The position numbers and the translations under genes are program-made. From the NCBI GenBank assembly GCA_024364735.1, contig JAGFNQ010008759.1, forward strand, positions 62,001 to 126,000: DNA of 64,000 nt, in the 5' to 3' direction. Below the pieces are notes generated by a model. That model was not told where the DNA came from, ran no database searches, and saw only the letters and a list, made by a program, of their open reading frames with translations. Positions 1 to 10,137 of this stretch are shown here, piece by piece (within the stretch, counting starts at the first letter, position 1; every line of letters begins with the position of its first letter). The stretch comes from Boesenbergia rotunda. Taxonomy: Eukaryota > Streptophyta > Magnoliopsida > Zingiberales > Zingiberaceae.

Positions 1-444
1 CTGCCACGTGGAGCATAAATGAAGCTCCTCAATGCTCCTCGCGACGACGCGTATGTGCGAAATGCAAAGTGCGCCAACAAAGCGCCCATTGCGCGCATGC
101 GCGCGTGGCGGGTGGCGGGCGGCGGGCTCACAGGTGCGAGCACCTGCTCGCCCAAGGGTAGAGAGCACCTGTGCTTTTTGTATTGACTGCAAAAGCACAG
201 CAACACATATAAGGAAACATTGGCTTTCACCAATTAGCGATGTGGGACTAATCCCCATCTTTCTCCTTAACGCTATTTTGAGCACGACTTTAAACACTTA
301 ATTTCTCATTCACCCGTAATTGGTTTTGAGCAAATTAATAGTCTAGATTTATCTACGCGAAACGTAGATTTCGATTTTGAAGTCAAATATGACTTTCATC
401 GATCGATGGTACTTTGATTTCGCCTCGCAAAATCATATCCAACA
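1..444 (-). repeat. 3' LTR (partial) of the copia element
   Basis: The segment from about 60 to 444 is nearly identical to 4460-4829, ending in the same ATATCCAACA. On the minus strand the LTR begins TGTTGGATATG. It carries a short extra stretch (about 15-60) that the right copy lacks. The rest of the LTR lies left of the window. Confidence 0.88.
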
Positions 445-994
445 ATCCCCACATGAATGGAAATTAATGTATGCATGTATGCATGTTGACAAGAGTCCAA
501 TCGATAAGTCAAAGCATCGGGAGAGGTAGCTTGTGGCTTTGAACCTTCCGTAGTGGAATGCTATCGAGTATACTAGGCTGCGCAGTGAACGTGATGTCTT
601 GAACTGCTCAGCTGTTGGTGTATACTAAGACAATAACACTCACACAGAGACTTATCTCCCTTACTTTTGGTTCTCATGGTTGGTTTCGTTTCGGCCATGG
701 ACACCTTCTTGGATTCATGAGTGTTTCATTGAAGCGGCCTGTCTTCACACTCACATAGGTGACACTTCTATCTAGAGTATCCTACCATACTCCACCTTAT
801 AAAGGTATATAAGTCATTAAAAGCATATGCTTAACCTCACTACATGTGATAGGACATCACCAATTCATCCTAGGTTTGGGATAGAGATAACACATCTCTT
901 GTGCTGTTACACAACTTCTGTAACTTCGTTGTCCCATTGAACCAAGATCTTGGGATCTCCAGTCAACAAGGTTGGGTTACCGCTACAGCCGTTT
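445..994 (-). other. copia polypurine tract and 3' untranslated region
   Basis: On the minus strand the purine-rich run ending GTGGGGAT (445-458) directly precedes the LTR start, as expected for the plus-strand primer of a copia element. The remaining 540 bases between it and the pol stop codon have no ORF of interest. Confidence 0.65.
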
Positions 995-2839
995 TTAGTT
1001 GTAGATTTTTAATCCCATTCCTCTTGATGAGCAGTATACTTGATCTCGATTTAGCCCCTTCGTAAGGGGATCTGCCAAATTATCTTTAGATTTGACATAA
1101 TCGATTGCAATCACTCCATTCGAGATCAACTGCCTAATGGTATTATGTCGACGGCGTATATGTCGTGACTTACCATTGTACATGCTACTCTGTGCCCTTC
1201 CAATCGCCGACTGACTATTACAGTGGATAAGTACGGCGGGCACAGGTTTCATCCAGCTCGGAATATCTTCCAAGAAGTTCCGCAGCCATTCAACTTCTTC
1301 AGCTGCTTTGTCAAGTGCTATAAACTCGGATTCCATAGTAGACCGAGCAATGCACGTCTGCTTAGTGGATTTCCAAGACACCGCTCCCCCACCGATCGTG
1401 AATACATATCCACTAGTGGATTTGGAGTCTTTTGTATCCGATATCCAATTAGCATCACAATATCCCTCTAAGACAGCGGGATACTTTCCATAATGTAATC
1501 CGTAGTTCATAGTATATTTCAAATATCTAAGAACTCGCATTAATGCTTTCCAATGAGTGTCGTTTGGATTACTCGTGAAACGACTCAATTTGTTGACCAT
1601 ACAGGCAATATCCAGGCGAGTGCAGTTTGTGAGATACATCAAATTGCCTATTATCCGAGAATATTCCAATTGTGATATGGGCTCACCATGGTTTTTTACT
1701 AAGTGTTGACTTAGATCCATCGGCGTTTTGACAGTAGAGAGGTCGTATGCATTGAACCTTTTCAATATTGACTCTACATAATGGAATTGTTTTAAAACTA
1801 TCCCATCGGATGTCTTGAGAATTTTAATTCCCAATATGACATCTGCTAGACCCATATCTTTAATGTCGAAATTCTTGGTCAACATTTTCTTAGTATTCAT
1901 GATTATATCATGATTACTTCCCATTATAAGCATATCGTCTACGTATAGACAGACGATTACATAGCTTTCAGGTGTGCTTTTGACATAAATGCATTTGCCA
2001 CATTCATTTATTTTGAATTCGTTTGACAGCATTATTTTGTCAAATTTTTCGTGCCACTGTTTGGGCGCTTGTTTAAGTCCGTACAACGACTTAACAAGTC
2101 GACACACCTTGTCCTCTTTTCCCGGAGCTACGAACCCCTCGGGTTGCTCCATGTAGATTTCTTCTTCCAATTCACCATTTAAGAATGCAGTCTTAACATC
2201 CATTTGGTGTATTTCAAGGTCATACAGTGCTGCTATAGCTATCAGCACTCGTATGGACGTAATCCTTGTCACCGGTGAGTAGGTATCGAAGTAATCTAAG
2301 CCTTCCTTTTGCTTGTACCCTTTGGCTACAAGTCTGGCCTTATACTTGTCAACCGATCCATCAGCTTTATACTTGCGTTTTAGTATCCACTTACAACCTA
2401 ATGGTTTAGTACCAGAAGGAAGGTCTACTAATTCCCAAGTATGGTTATTCATGATGGACTCGATTTCACTATTGACTGCTTCTTTCCACAATGGGGCATC
2501 GGGATCAGAGAGAGCTTCACTTAATGTTCTTGGCTCCATTTCCGACATAAAAGTCATGAAATCCGGCCCGAACGATTTCTCAACTCTAGCCCGTTTGCTC
2601 CGTCGTGGCTCTTCGATTTGATCGTCAATAGTCCTTTTATGACAACTAAGTTCTGGAATGTTATCTTCGTTTGGACTTTCGTTGTCATCACTTTGAACGT
2701 TTCCCTTTTTATTTGGGAACACGTCTTCAAAGAATATTGCATTCCGAGATTCAATGGTTGTACCCACATGAATATCAGGAATATCTGACTTATGAACGAT
2801 ATGCATTACTGTTTTGGGCATATCCGACAAATATTGCAT
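995..2839 (-). CDS. copia pol: reverse transcriptase and RNase H portion
   Basis: This 614-codon open frame is the C-terminal half of a copia polyprotein. Residues about 105-345 form the reverse transcriptase, with WKEAVNSEIESI, the first catalytic Asp in MDVKTAFLNGELEEEIYM and the polymerase motif YVDDM. RNase H follows (about 430-610), with GYCDANW and STMESEFIAL, ending DPLTKG and SRGMGLK. The usual third RNase H acidic residue in a CDSQSA-type motif is Asn here (CNSQSA), which should impair RNase H. Upstream, the frame is broken from the integrase remnant. In an intact element this domain converts the RNA to DNA in cytoplasmic particles. Presumably no longer expressed as an active enzyme. 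Confidence 0.88.
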   Translation of the reverse strand: MQYLSDMPKTVMHIVHKSDIPDIHVGTTIESRNAIFFEDVFPNKKGNVQSDDNESPNEDNIPELSCHKRTIDDQIEEPRRSKRARVEKSFGPDFMTFMSEMEPRTLSEALSDPDAPLWKEAVNSEIESIMNNHTWELVDLPSGTKPLGCKWILKRKYKADGSVDKYKARLVAKGYKQKEGLDYFDTYSPVTRITSIRVLIAIAALYDLEIHQMDVKTAFLNGELEEEIYMEQPEGFVAPGKEDKVCRLVKSLYGLKQAPKQWHEKFDKIMLSNEFKINECGKCIYVKSTPESYVIVCLYVDDMLIMGSNHDIIMNTKKMLTKNFDIKDMGLADVILGIKILKTSDGIVLKQFHYVESILKRFNAYDLSTVKTPMDLSQHLVKNHGEPISQLEYSRIIGNLMYLTNCTRLDIACMVNKLSRFTSNPNDTHWKALMRVLRYLKYTMNYGLHYGKYPAVLEGYCDANWISDTKDSKSTSGYVFTIGGGAVSWKSTKQTCIARSTMESEFIALDKAAEEVEWLRNFLEDIPSWMKPVPAVLIHCNSQSAIGRAQSSMYNGKSRHIRRRHNTIRQLISNGVIAIDYVKSKDNLADPLTKGLNRDQVYCSSRGMGLKIYN

Positions 2840-2993
2840 CGAACGTTTTAGGTCCGATCTTAACTTGCTTTGGCTTAGGTACTTCGACCTTTGCTAAGCA
2901 CCCCCACACTTTCAAGTATTTGAACGATGGCTCGCGACCTTTAAGAATGTGGTTTGCTGATAATATGGCTTCTCCCCACAAATTATAGGGTAA
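2840..2993 (-). pseudogene. copia integrase C-terminal remnant
   Basis: The minus strand reads SNLPYNLWGEAILSANHIL, then KYLKVWGCLAKV and a FVGYA-type segment, typical of the end of a copia integrase. About 17 residues normally found between HIL and the KYLKVWG region are missing, and the frame shifts near 2840 before the RT ORF. The catalytic DDE core is absent. The remnant begins exactly where the tRNA-like sequence ends. Confidence 0.8.
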
Positions 2994-3067
2994 GTTGGAA
3001 TAACTCAGTTGGTTAGAGCGTGTTGCTATTAACCACAAGGTCGGAGGTTCAAGCCCTCCTTCTACTT
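2994..3067 (+). tRNA. tRNA-Asn-like sequence (probable pseudogene) inside the copia element
   Basis: The 74 bases follow the plant nuclear tRNA-Asn(GTT) sequence as I know it, with about five to seven differences. The D arm, variable loop and T arm (GGAGGTTCAAGCCCTCC) are intact. The anticodon loop reads CTATTAA, so the anticodon is ATT in place of GTT. The anticodon stem has one mismatch and the acceptor stem is damaged at both ends (GTT.../...CTT). A T run at 3072-3076 resembles a Pol III terminator. It sits exactly between gag and integrase remnants, so I regard it as filler at a deletion and not a working gene. Confidence 0.7.
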
Positions 3068-3085
3068 GTGCTTTTTAGGTAATTT

Positions 3086-3607
3086 TTAGAAATCCTTCCA
3101 TGAAGGAGGAAGTTTCTCGATTACCGCAGCAACTTTGAATGACTCATTCAGCGGCATTCCTTCGGCGTTCAGATCATGCATTATTATTTGCATGTCTTGG
3201 ACTTGAGACATTATGCTCCTGGAATCCACCATCTTGAAATCCAAAAACCGGCCGACGATGAATTTCTTCAGTCCGGCGTTTTCGGTTTTGTATTTCTTCT
3301 CCAGAGATTCCCACAGGGATTTGGCTGTCTCAATTACGCTAAATACGTTGTACAACGCATTGTCCAGTGCATTGAGAACGTAGTTGCAGCACAGAAAATC
3401 CCCATGTGACCATGCTTCGCGAGCAGCCTGACTCTCGGAATTATTTTCCGCAGCGGCTGGCGGGTCATCACGCAAAAACCGTACAAGGTTTAGCGTGGTT
3501 AAGTAGAACAGCATCTTTTGCTGTCATCTCTTGAAATCGACTCCGGCGAATTTCTCCGGCTTCTCGGCGTGCGGGATGGAGGTCGGTATGTCGTTGATCA
3601 CGGCCAT
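3086..3607 (-). pseudogene. copia gag N-terminal region
   Basis: Starting at the ATG at 3605-3607 the minus strand encodes MAVINDIPTS, then EKPEKFAGVDFK and MLFYLTTLNLVRFL, the standard start of this copia gag type, followed by LWESLEKKYKTENAGLKKF and EKLPPSWKDF. A TGA at 3524-3526 replaces the Trp codon expected before QQKM. An extra T after KDF (about 3086) makes a second stop. The sequence then continues as gag (KNYLK-like) right up to the tRNA-like insert. The zinc knuckle is lost. Confidence 0.85.
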
Positions 3608-3763
3608 TTCAGTTTGCCAATATCGTTTTACGATTGTTGGCGATCCTGTGACCTTTTTATAATCTCCGCGGTATTTGACTTAGTCGATTTTACTCGACCG
3701 TCGGAACTTCCGGGAGGTTGCTGCCGGGAGGTAGCAAACTGAATTTGTTTACGTCGAGGCTAG

Positions 3764-4829
3764 TGTTGGACACTATCTCCGTAAAACGATATTGCTCCGC
3801 TACGGTGCTCACGGATAGCAGCAATTCGTTCCCAAGATACAACGACGTCATTTCGGAATAGTAGCACTTCAAATTCCGAGACCGGCGAACCTTTCCGTAG
3901 GATTTTCGGACTCTCGATGCAGAAGATGAGCTCTCTAATGCTTAGATGCTTGAATGCTTCGAATGATTGAATGAATGAATGAATATTTTCAAAGGAGGGA
4001 TCCTTTATATAGTAGGTGAAGAGGCAAGTTACCCTTGGCGAGGACTGATCTGAACCATCAGTTCATAACCCTTTAAAGGGTTCTGATCTCAGCCATTAGA
4101 TCTGAAGAGTTATAACTCTTCAGATGGCTTTTAATCTGGTTCGTTAGATCCGAAGAGATTTTAACTCAATCTAATCTCGTCCGCTGGATTCGAAGAGTTA
4201 TAACTCTTCATCCCATCTTTGATCTGAGCCGTCAGATTACTCCATTTAATCCGACGCTCCAGATCAGTCCCCTCGCTAATGGTCTGATCGTGACCCTGCA
4301 GTATCAACGATCCAGATCGCGCCCCATGCGATCTTGTTGCCATCTTCGATCCAACGATCGTCATCTGTCTGCCCAGTCAGCGCTCTCCCTGCACAGTCAT
4401 GTGTCACGCAGGCACGCCACGTCATCCGTGACCATGCCACGTCACTGCCACGTGGAGCAAAGTGCAAAGTGCGCCAACAAAGCGCCCATTGCGCGCGTGG
4501 CGGGTGGCGGGCTCGCAGGTGCGAGCACCTGCTCGCCCAAGGGTAGAGAGCACCTGTGCTTTTTGTATTGACTGCAAAAGCACAGCAACACATATAAGGA
4601 AACATTGGCTTTCACCAATTAGCGATGTGGGACTAATCCCCATCTTTCTCCTTAACGCTATTTTGAGCACGACTTTAAACACTTAATTTCTCATTCACCC
4701 GTAATTGGTTTTGAGCAAATTAATAGTCTAGATTTATCTACGCGAAACGTAGATTTCGATTTTGAAGTCAAATATGACTTTCATCGATCGATGGTACTTT
4801 GATTTCGCCTCACAAAATCATATCCAACA
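3764..4829 (-). repeat. 5' LTR of the copia element
   Basis: The right end is fixed by identity with the left LTR. The left end is inferred from the inverted terminal match TGTTGGA (3764) / TCCAACA (4829), giving 1066 bp. No canonical initiator-Met primer binding site is visible next to 3764, so this inner boundary is less certain. Confidence 0.65.
4003..4011 (-). promoter_or_regulatory. LTR TATA box
   Basis: The minus strand reads TATATAAAG inside the 5' LTR, about 400 bases upstream of the gag start in element orientation. It is the likely U3 promoter. Confidence 0.55.
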
Positions 4830-5757
4830 ATAACTGATAGGCATACATACACAGAATCTTGTTATTTATTCCAACCTCAACATTTTCTAATCTTTGTAAT
4901 ATGTGGTTATGTAATTTTCTTGCTTCTTCTATAAACTTGTCATCATCGCATGCTAGGATCAAATTCAAATACCTTGGGAGATCCACCGCAAACCCATTCC
5001 TCTCGAGCATAACCAACACTTCCATTGCTTCTCTCATCTTCTTTTCTTGTCAAAACTGGTCCAGTGCTTCGATTGTGCCCTTGTATGTTAAAGAATAAAA
5101 AATTTCAGCAGATCCATTAGGAGAAGATACAGAAATATCTTGTTTTACTGAGTTATTAGAGAAAGCAGAATTCTCGTAAGCAACAGGAGGATCCAGCTGT
5201 GTCATACAGAATGTCAGTCGGCATTTCTTTATAAAACCCACTTGACCTTTGATGAATATTCGCTTCAGTAGCTGTATAAGTTCCCTTCTGGTAATTTAGA
5301 AAAGCTACTGCTTTGTTATCCAGACAGTATGAATTGGGTACATGTTGCATATTCCCTGGATTATATTTATGTCCATATTTTGCATTGACAAAGCTTGAAT
5401 ATGTGTCTTCTCCTAAGCGTTCTGGATATCTCTCTCTATAACGCTCACTAGGATCAAATTTGTTACTTGTATGCCATTCTTACCCATTTCCATATGATTC
5501 AGTATTTGCTATAGCACTATGACCGCGATCAAAATTTGAACTATGGAAACCATCTGTGTTTCTGGTGGAACTCCCCCATCCTAATTTGGTCATTCCAATT
5601 GTCAAGCTCCGAAAAATCGCTCGTCTGATACCAACCGAGCCGCTTCTTTCTAGACCCGACGGATAATTCAAAAATTTTAACACTGAGACCCTCTTAGCCA
5701 CCTGTACCACAACCGATAAGGCTGCAACAAGTGACTGAAACGAAGAGAAGACATCAT
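4830..5757 (-). pseudogene. PPR RNA-editing-factor-like gene fragment, interrupted by the copia element
   Basis: From a minus-strand ATG at 5757 the sequence reads MMSSLRFSHLLQPYRLWYRW, which looks like a mitochondrial presequence. A polar region follows (YNPGNMQHVPNSYC), then GTIEALDQF, MREAMEVLVMLERNGFAVDL, and PRYLNLILACDDDKFIEEA. This last part matches the first PPR repeats of the MEF8/At2g15690-type DYW family as I remember it. There are several breaks: a stop after GSQC, a stop near 5480, a frameshift near 5200-5240, and TGA after LDQF (about 5046-5048). The reading frame runs into the LTR at 4829 just after KILCMYAYQL. The rest, including any DYW domain, is outside the window. Family membership is inference from motif recall. 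Confidence 0.6.
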
Positions 5758-6722
5758 CAAGGAAAATCGTATACCGATACGACTTACAACAAACAAACAA
5801 AAATGTAGACCTCCATGACTCACAAAAATACAACCATATCGTCATGCAAGGCGTCACAACAAATCAGAAATACAAGAATGGAAATGAAAAAGAAACAAAT
5901 GAAAGGTACCAACATGTACCAATATCAAATACAATTAAACAACAAAATTGCCTCGATACACGTGAACTGGGACAGCCTACTGGACGCTCCAATCGATCAT
6001 CCAAAAAGGGAGAAAAACAAGGCTAACGGTGTAAGTCCAAAAATTCAACAGATACAAACTAGTATGCATAGAAAGCTAAACTAGTAGTAAGTTACAAACT
6101 GATACAAATTGAAATGCAATAATAGAGAATGCATAACTATATCACTGTAAGAACAAAACATACCTATGTCAATAATCCCGAGATATGCAGGTTAGTATAA
6201 CCCTAATGGCCCTCCACGGTTAGAACCGCAACATATGAAAATACACAAGATTCCCGAAGCTCGTGTGACAAGAGCAAATGCGGGATCTTAACGACTTGTA
6301 TCATACGAGCAATACAGGATAACCAGATCCCATGAACACGTACCTTCTGAATGTGCATGTCAAGCAAATATAGTAATTAAATACAGCAATCACAACCAAA
6401 TGCAGTAATGCATAGAATGCACATGATGTAGCATGGGTCACCCCTGACGTCAATCGATCACTGTCGCATCTATGAGAAACCGAGTGGGTAGGGCTCTAAC
6501 CGTGTCCTCCCTCCACCCAGATGGTCACAGTCGCGTATAATGCGAAACCGAATGGGTAGAGTCTTGGACACTGAACGTACTCCGCCCTAGGGGAAAGTAA
6601 CACTCCTAACCCCTTGTTGTCTCCGGGTAGAGTAGGGGATCTGTTGCAGCACCGTGATCTATAATCTACTGACGAAGAGTGGAACTAGGACTACATGACA
6701 AACAATCTGACAAGTCTGATGA

Positions 6723-6730
6723 CCCGTCTC
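6723..6730 (+). repeat. hAT target-site duplication, left copy
   Basis: CCCGTCTC, repeated exactly at 10130-10137 on the other side of the element. Confidence 0.9.
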
Positions 6731-6737
6731 TAGGGGT

Positions 6738-6910
6738 GAGTATTCGGTTAAAACCGAACCGAACCGAACCGAACCGAACCGAACCGAACCGAATAGACCG
6801 AATACCGATTTAACCGATTTTCTCCAAAGAAACCGAACCGACCGAATTTTGCGATAAAAACCGAGAAAACCGAACCGATAAAAAATCGGTTAATTCGATT
6901 TTTAACCAAA
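6738..6910. repeat. subterminal ACCGAA repeats, left end of hAT
   Basis: At least seven consecutive CGAAC-type pentamers are followed by dispersed ACCGA and ATCGGTTA copies on both strands. The right end has the same motif set at 9950-10115. Confidence 0.8.
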
Positions 6911-7577
6911 TTAACCGATTTGACCGAATAATTTTGACCCTAATCCAATTTTGTGTATTATATTTGTTTACATGTGAATCAAAATTGAAAAAATAACCGA
7001 ATTAATAAAAAAAGATCTCAAGACTCTAGTTCATCTAACATTATCTATTTTTTATAAGTTTATAATCGGTACTTGTAAATTTTTATTCGTTGTCTGAGCT
7101 AATATATTCGTTATTTATAAATTTTTATTCCTTGTCTAAGCTAATGGTGCGTTGAATATACACCACGATTAGATGTATCTGTTGTTTGTTATTCCAAGTC
7201 CACCTATGCTTCTTGACATTAGTTTGTCGTCTTGTCATATTTCAACATTTGTATATTTTATTTGTTTTTTGTTTTAACGTTTGTGTTGCTTCAACAGTAT
7301 ATCTGATGCGTGAGAATCATTTTAGATTTGATAGCATTTTTAAATCAGATTATTTTACTTAAGAATTGCTTCGCCACACAATATATTTTTCACATAAAAA
7401 ATGCATGTCAATGAAGAAAACAAATAAATGACACATCAAAAAATGTCAATGAAGAAAACAAATAAATGATTGGAATTAATGAACTAACCACCAGATCAAG
7501 TGAAACAATTAATTGTGTTTCTATTGAGAGAAAGTTACAAAATTGATGTGTCTTAAAACCTATACAACTGTTTATGT

Positions 7578-7990
7578 CTATTTATATTGGTGCATCCTCA
7601 GATCCTCTAATGCACAGTAGTTAATCTGTGCAAATTTGCATTGAAGCTGCTGTCTCCACCATTGAAAAATGAAATTGAGCTGTGTTTGAGAGAAGCAAAA
7701 TCCAGTGAACTCCACGTCTCCACCTGAAACCATGTGTAAGAAAAGAACGATGAGAGAATGCACAATCAATAGGTACAAATGTAACTCCAGAAGCATAGCA
7801 CTGAGAGCAAACCATAATTCCTCGGCAACGACTGCACAGTCTGCCAAATTTCTTCGAGTTCGATAGCTTTTGTACACCTTTTACAGTCTACCAAACATGA
7901 TTCACCTTCTCTGTTGGAGCAGAAATCTTGTTCCATAAGGCTTCAACCCATTCACTCCAGAGCAAAGAGAGATATAAGCCCATCAAAGTA
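7578..7990 (-). other. unidentified open segments inside hAT
   Basis: A 99-codon minus ORF (7578-7877) and a neighbouring stretch ending in a possible donor at about 7905 (reading LLWSEWVEALWNKISAPTEK) might be further captured exons. I recognise neither. The remaining interior of the element (8000-9230) shows only short ORFs. Confidence 0.25.
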
Positions 7991-9240
7991 ACTCCAAAAC
8001 CTTGAATTAGCAGTTGCCAAAGAATAGTTACTCCTGCCACAAGTAGCACAGAGCACAATCAGTATACTAGTTCCTCACAGTATGAACAACGGCACATCAT
8101 GTGCAACAATGCGCATACAATCTAAAACAAGCTTAAACTTTGTATCAAAGAACAGTTCGATTTCAAAAACATCAGTCCATAAACTCTCGTTTCATAAATC
8201 CTCCGAAAACACACTAGCAATCTAATCCCTAACATCTACTGCAAATCAAAGCATCGTACTTGAAACTTGAAACAGATGATCGCAAGACCACAAACGACAA
8301 TGTCAAAAACCCTACAAGTAACAAAAGGAAGAACCTGATTCATAGGAAAAACATATTAGAGGAAAAACCCTACAAGGCTGAAATCTGGTTCGCTGCTCAC
8401 CGTGGGATTCCAAGTCAGCTACCGGACGGCGAGTGTGACGCCGGAGGCGGTGGAGATGATCAACGACCTCGTCTCTCACAAGTCACACCCTGCAAAAGAT
8501 CCAAATCTCCCTCAATATAATTCCAATTGAGACAATCGATTTGTTTAAGAATTCAATAATCAATTGGAGTCGGTGGGCAGCAATTGAATCGACTCCCAAC
8601 TTAAACCCAAAATTTTGTTCTGTGCTTCTCAGAACTTATTCAGCTCATGCTCCATCAATTAATTTCCTGCATGTTTATATATATTTTTATTGTATGGACA
8701 AGCTTCGATTTAAATTTATGATAGTTTTTCTTTATCTATCCTAGAAACAATTTATTTGGATGTTAACATTTTGGAAGGCAAATTCATCAAAGTACCACAC
8801 TAAGAACTGAACAATCTACAAGTAAGAACTGAAAAGAGTTAAAACATGTTATCCTACATTCGTTCCATGGGCAAATGAACACAAAGATGTAAGCATCCTG
8901 AAGAATGAAATTCTTACCTGCAACTTCATAATTCAATTGTCTTGTACAGTTGTCCTCAATGTATCACCAAATTCAAGATGGAAGCCAAAAGAACACTTAC
9001 CAGTGTAATGTCATCAGGGCTAATTCCTCTTGCCTATCATCAACGAACAGTTTGTTAATAGGATCAAAACCGAAATCCCAAGTAGAACAAAAGACATGCC
9101 ATAGAAACAATATGATAGGACAGATATTTATCTAAAAACACTTAGTAAAGACCAAAAAAAACAATCATATAAGAAAGGACAAATATAGATAAAAGTATAA
9201 ACTTAAGTGGCATATCCACAAAGTGATGTTTTAAGCTTAC

Positions 9241-9363
9241 AAGATTCGATAGCCATGTATCCACTGTCTTTCATTATTTCTGCCATGCCAGTGCAAGCTT
9301 GAGCAACAACTTCCTTGTGGTCATCATCAGTCATGATACTGATATAGATTTTCATAACAGTAT
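9241..9363 (-). pseudogene. captured exon resembling an importin-beta-type HEAT repeat protein
   Basis: On the minus strand a 123-base exon is bounded by CCCAG (acceptor, 9364-9368) and GTAAGC (donor, 9235-9240). It encodes TVMKIYISIMTDDDHKEVVA, then QACTGMAEIMKDSGYMAIES. The DKEVVAQAC...IMKDYGY pattern recalls importin-4/karyopherin HEAT repeats. It is the only exon of that gene I can see and lies inside the hAT element, so I infer capture. Family call from memory, moderate certainty. Confidence 0.45.
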
Positions 9364-10137
9364 CTGGGAATTTAAGCAAAGTATAATTACATAGTTTGAT
9401 TGAAGGACCAAATGTCTGCGAGACTGCGACGGGTCACGGGAGGAAGCATGGTTAAGCAGGAAGGAGACTCGAGGGAGGGCTTCACGGGAGGAGGCACGAC
9501 CGCACGATTAAGCAGGAAGGAGACTCGAGGGAGGGCTGCAGGCGGATCGGCTGGAGTCGCAGATGAGAGGAGTTGCGCACTTGCGCTTGCGCAGGGCTTC
9601 CGGCGAAGTTGTAGACGAGTGAGAGGCGAGCAACGCCGACGAGCGTGAGTGGGTGAGGAGGACTGCGTGGTGCCGGGTGCCGGACTGCCGGGTGCGTGCA
9701 GCGTGCGGCCGAGCGAGAGACGGGAGTTAAGGGATTTTAGGGTTTACCTTTTGGCTTTAGGCTTTTTTTAATTACCTTTTGGCTTTTGTATTTTTTGGTT
9801 TACTTTTGGCCGAGCGGGAGTTTAAGAGTTTTACTCTTTTTTAATTACACCAGGCGGCAGGCGGGCGCCGCCTCACTCCAGCCCACAGTCCGCACTCCAG
9901 CCCACCCTGGCCCTACGGTTCAGCCCCCACGGCCCACCCGAATTGAGATTTTCGGTTTGATTGGTTTAACCGAATAACACCACGCAAAACCGAACCCGAA
10001 CCGATATAACCGAAATAACCGATTTTTTAAAACCGAATTAACCGAAATTCCGAATAAACTGAACCGAAATTAAAAAATCGGTTGGTTCGGTCGGTTTATT
10101 CGGTTTACCCGAATTTTTGATCACCCCTACCCGTCTC

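Larger units (their letters stand above)
1..4829 (-). mobile_element. Ty1/copia LTR retrotransposon, internally deleted, left end outside the window
   Basis: Two copies of one LTR (1-444, and a copy ending at 4829) flank copia gag, integrase and RT/RNase H remnants, all on the minus strand. The domain order integrase then RT is copia-specific. The polypurine tract (445-458, minus strand) touches the left LTR. The element has lost the gag zinc knuckle, protease and most of integrase, and a tRNA-like sequence sits at that deletion. The right end is joined directly to PPR-type coding sequence. The base block after it is ATAAC; the matching left duplication is outside the window. The defects make it non-autonomous. 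Confidence 0.9.
6731..10129. mobile_element. non-autonomous hAT element, 3399 bp
   Basis: The ends are perfect 9-bp inverted repeats, TAGGGGTGA at 6731 and TCACCCCTA ending at 10129. They are flanked by a perfect 8-bp direct duplication, CCCGTCTC at 6723-6730 and 10130-10137. Eight-bp duplications define hAT insertions. Both subterminal regions (6738-6910 and 9950-10115) are packed with ACCGAA/TTCGGT repeats in both orientations, as is usual for hAT transposase-binding regions. No transposase ORF is visible. The interior holds at least one splice-bounded exon of a host-type gene (9241-9363) and a GC-rich stretch (9400-9720), so it may be a gene-capturing element. Confidence 0.88.

Noticed and set aside
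2994..3067. Functional tRNA-Asn gene
   Set aside because: Acceptor stem damaged at both ends, anticodon stem mismatch, altered anticodon, and a position exactly at a retroelement deletion junction.
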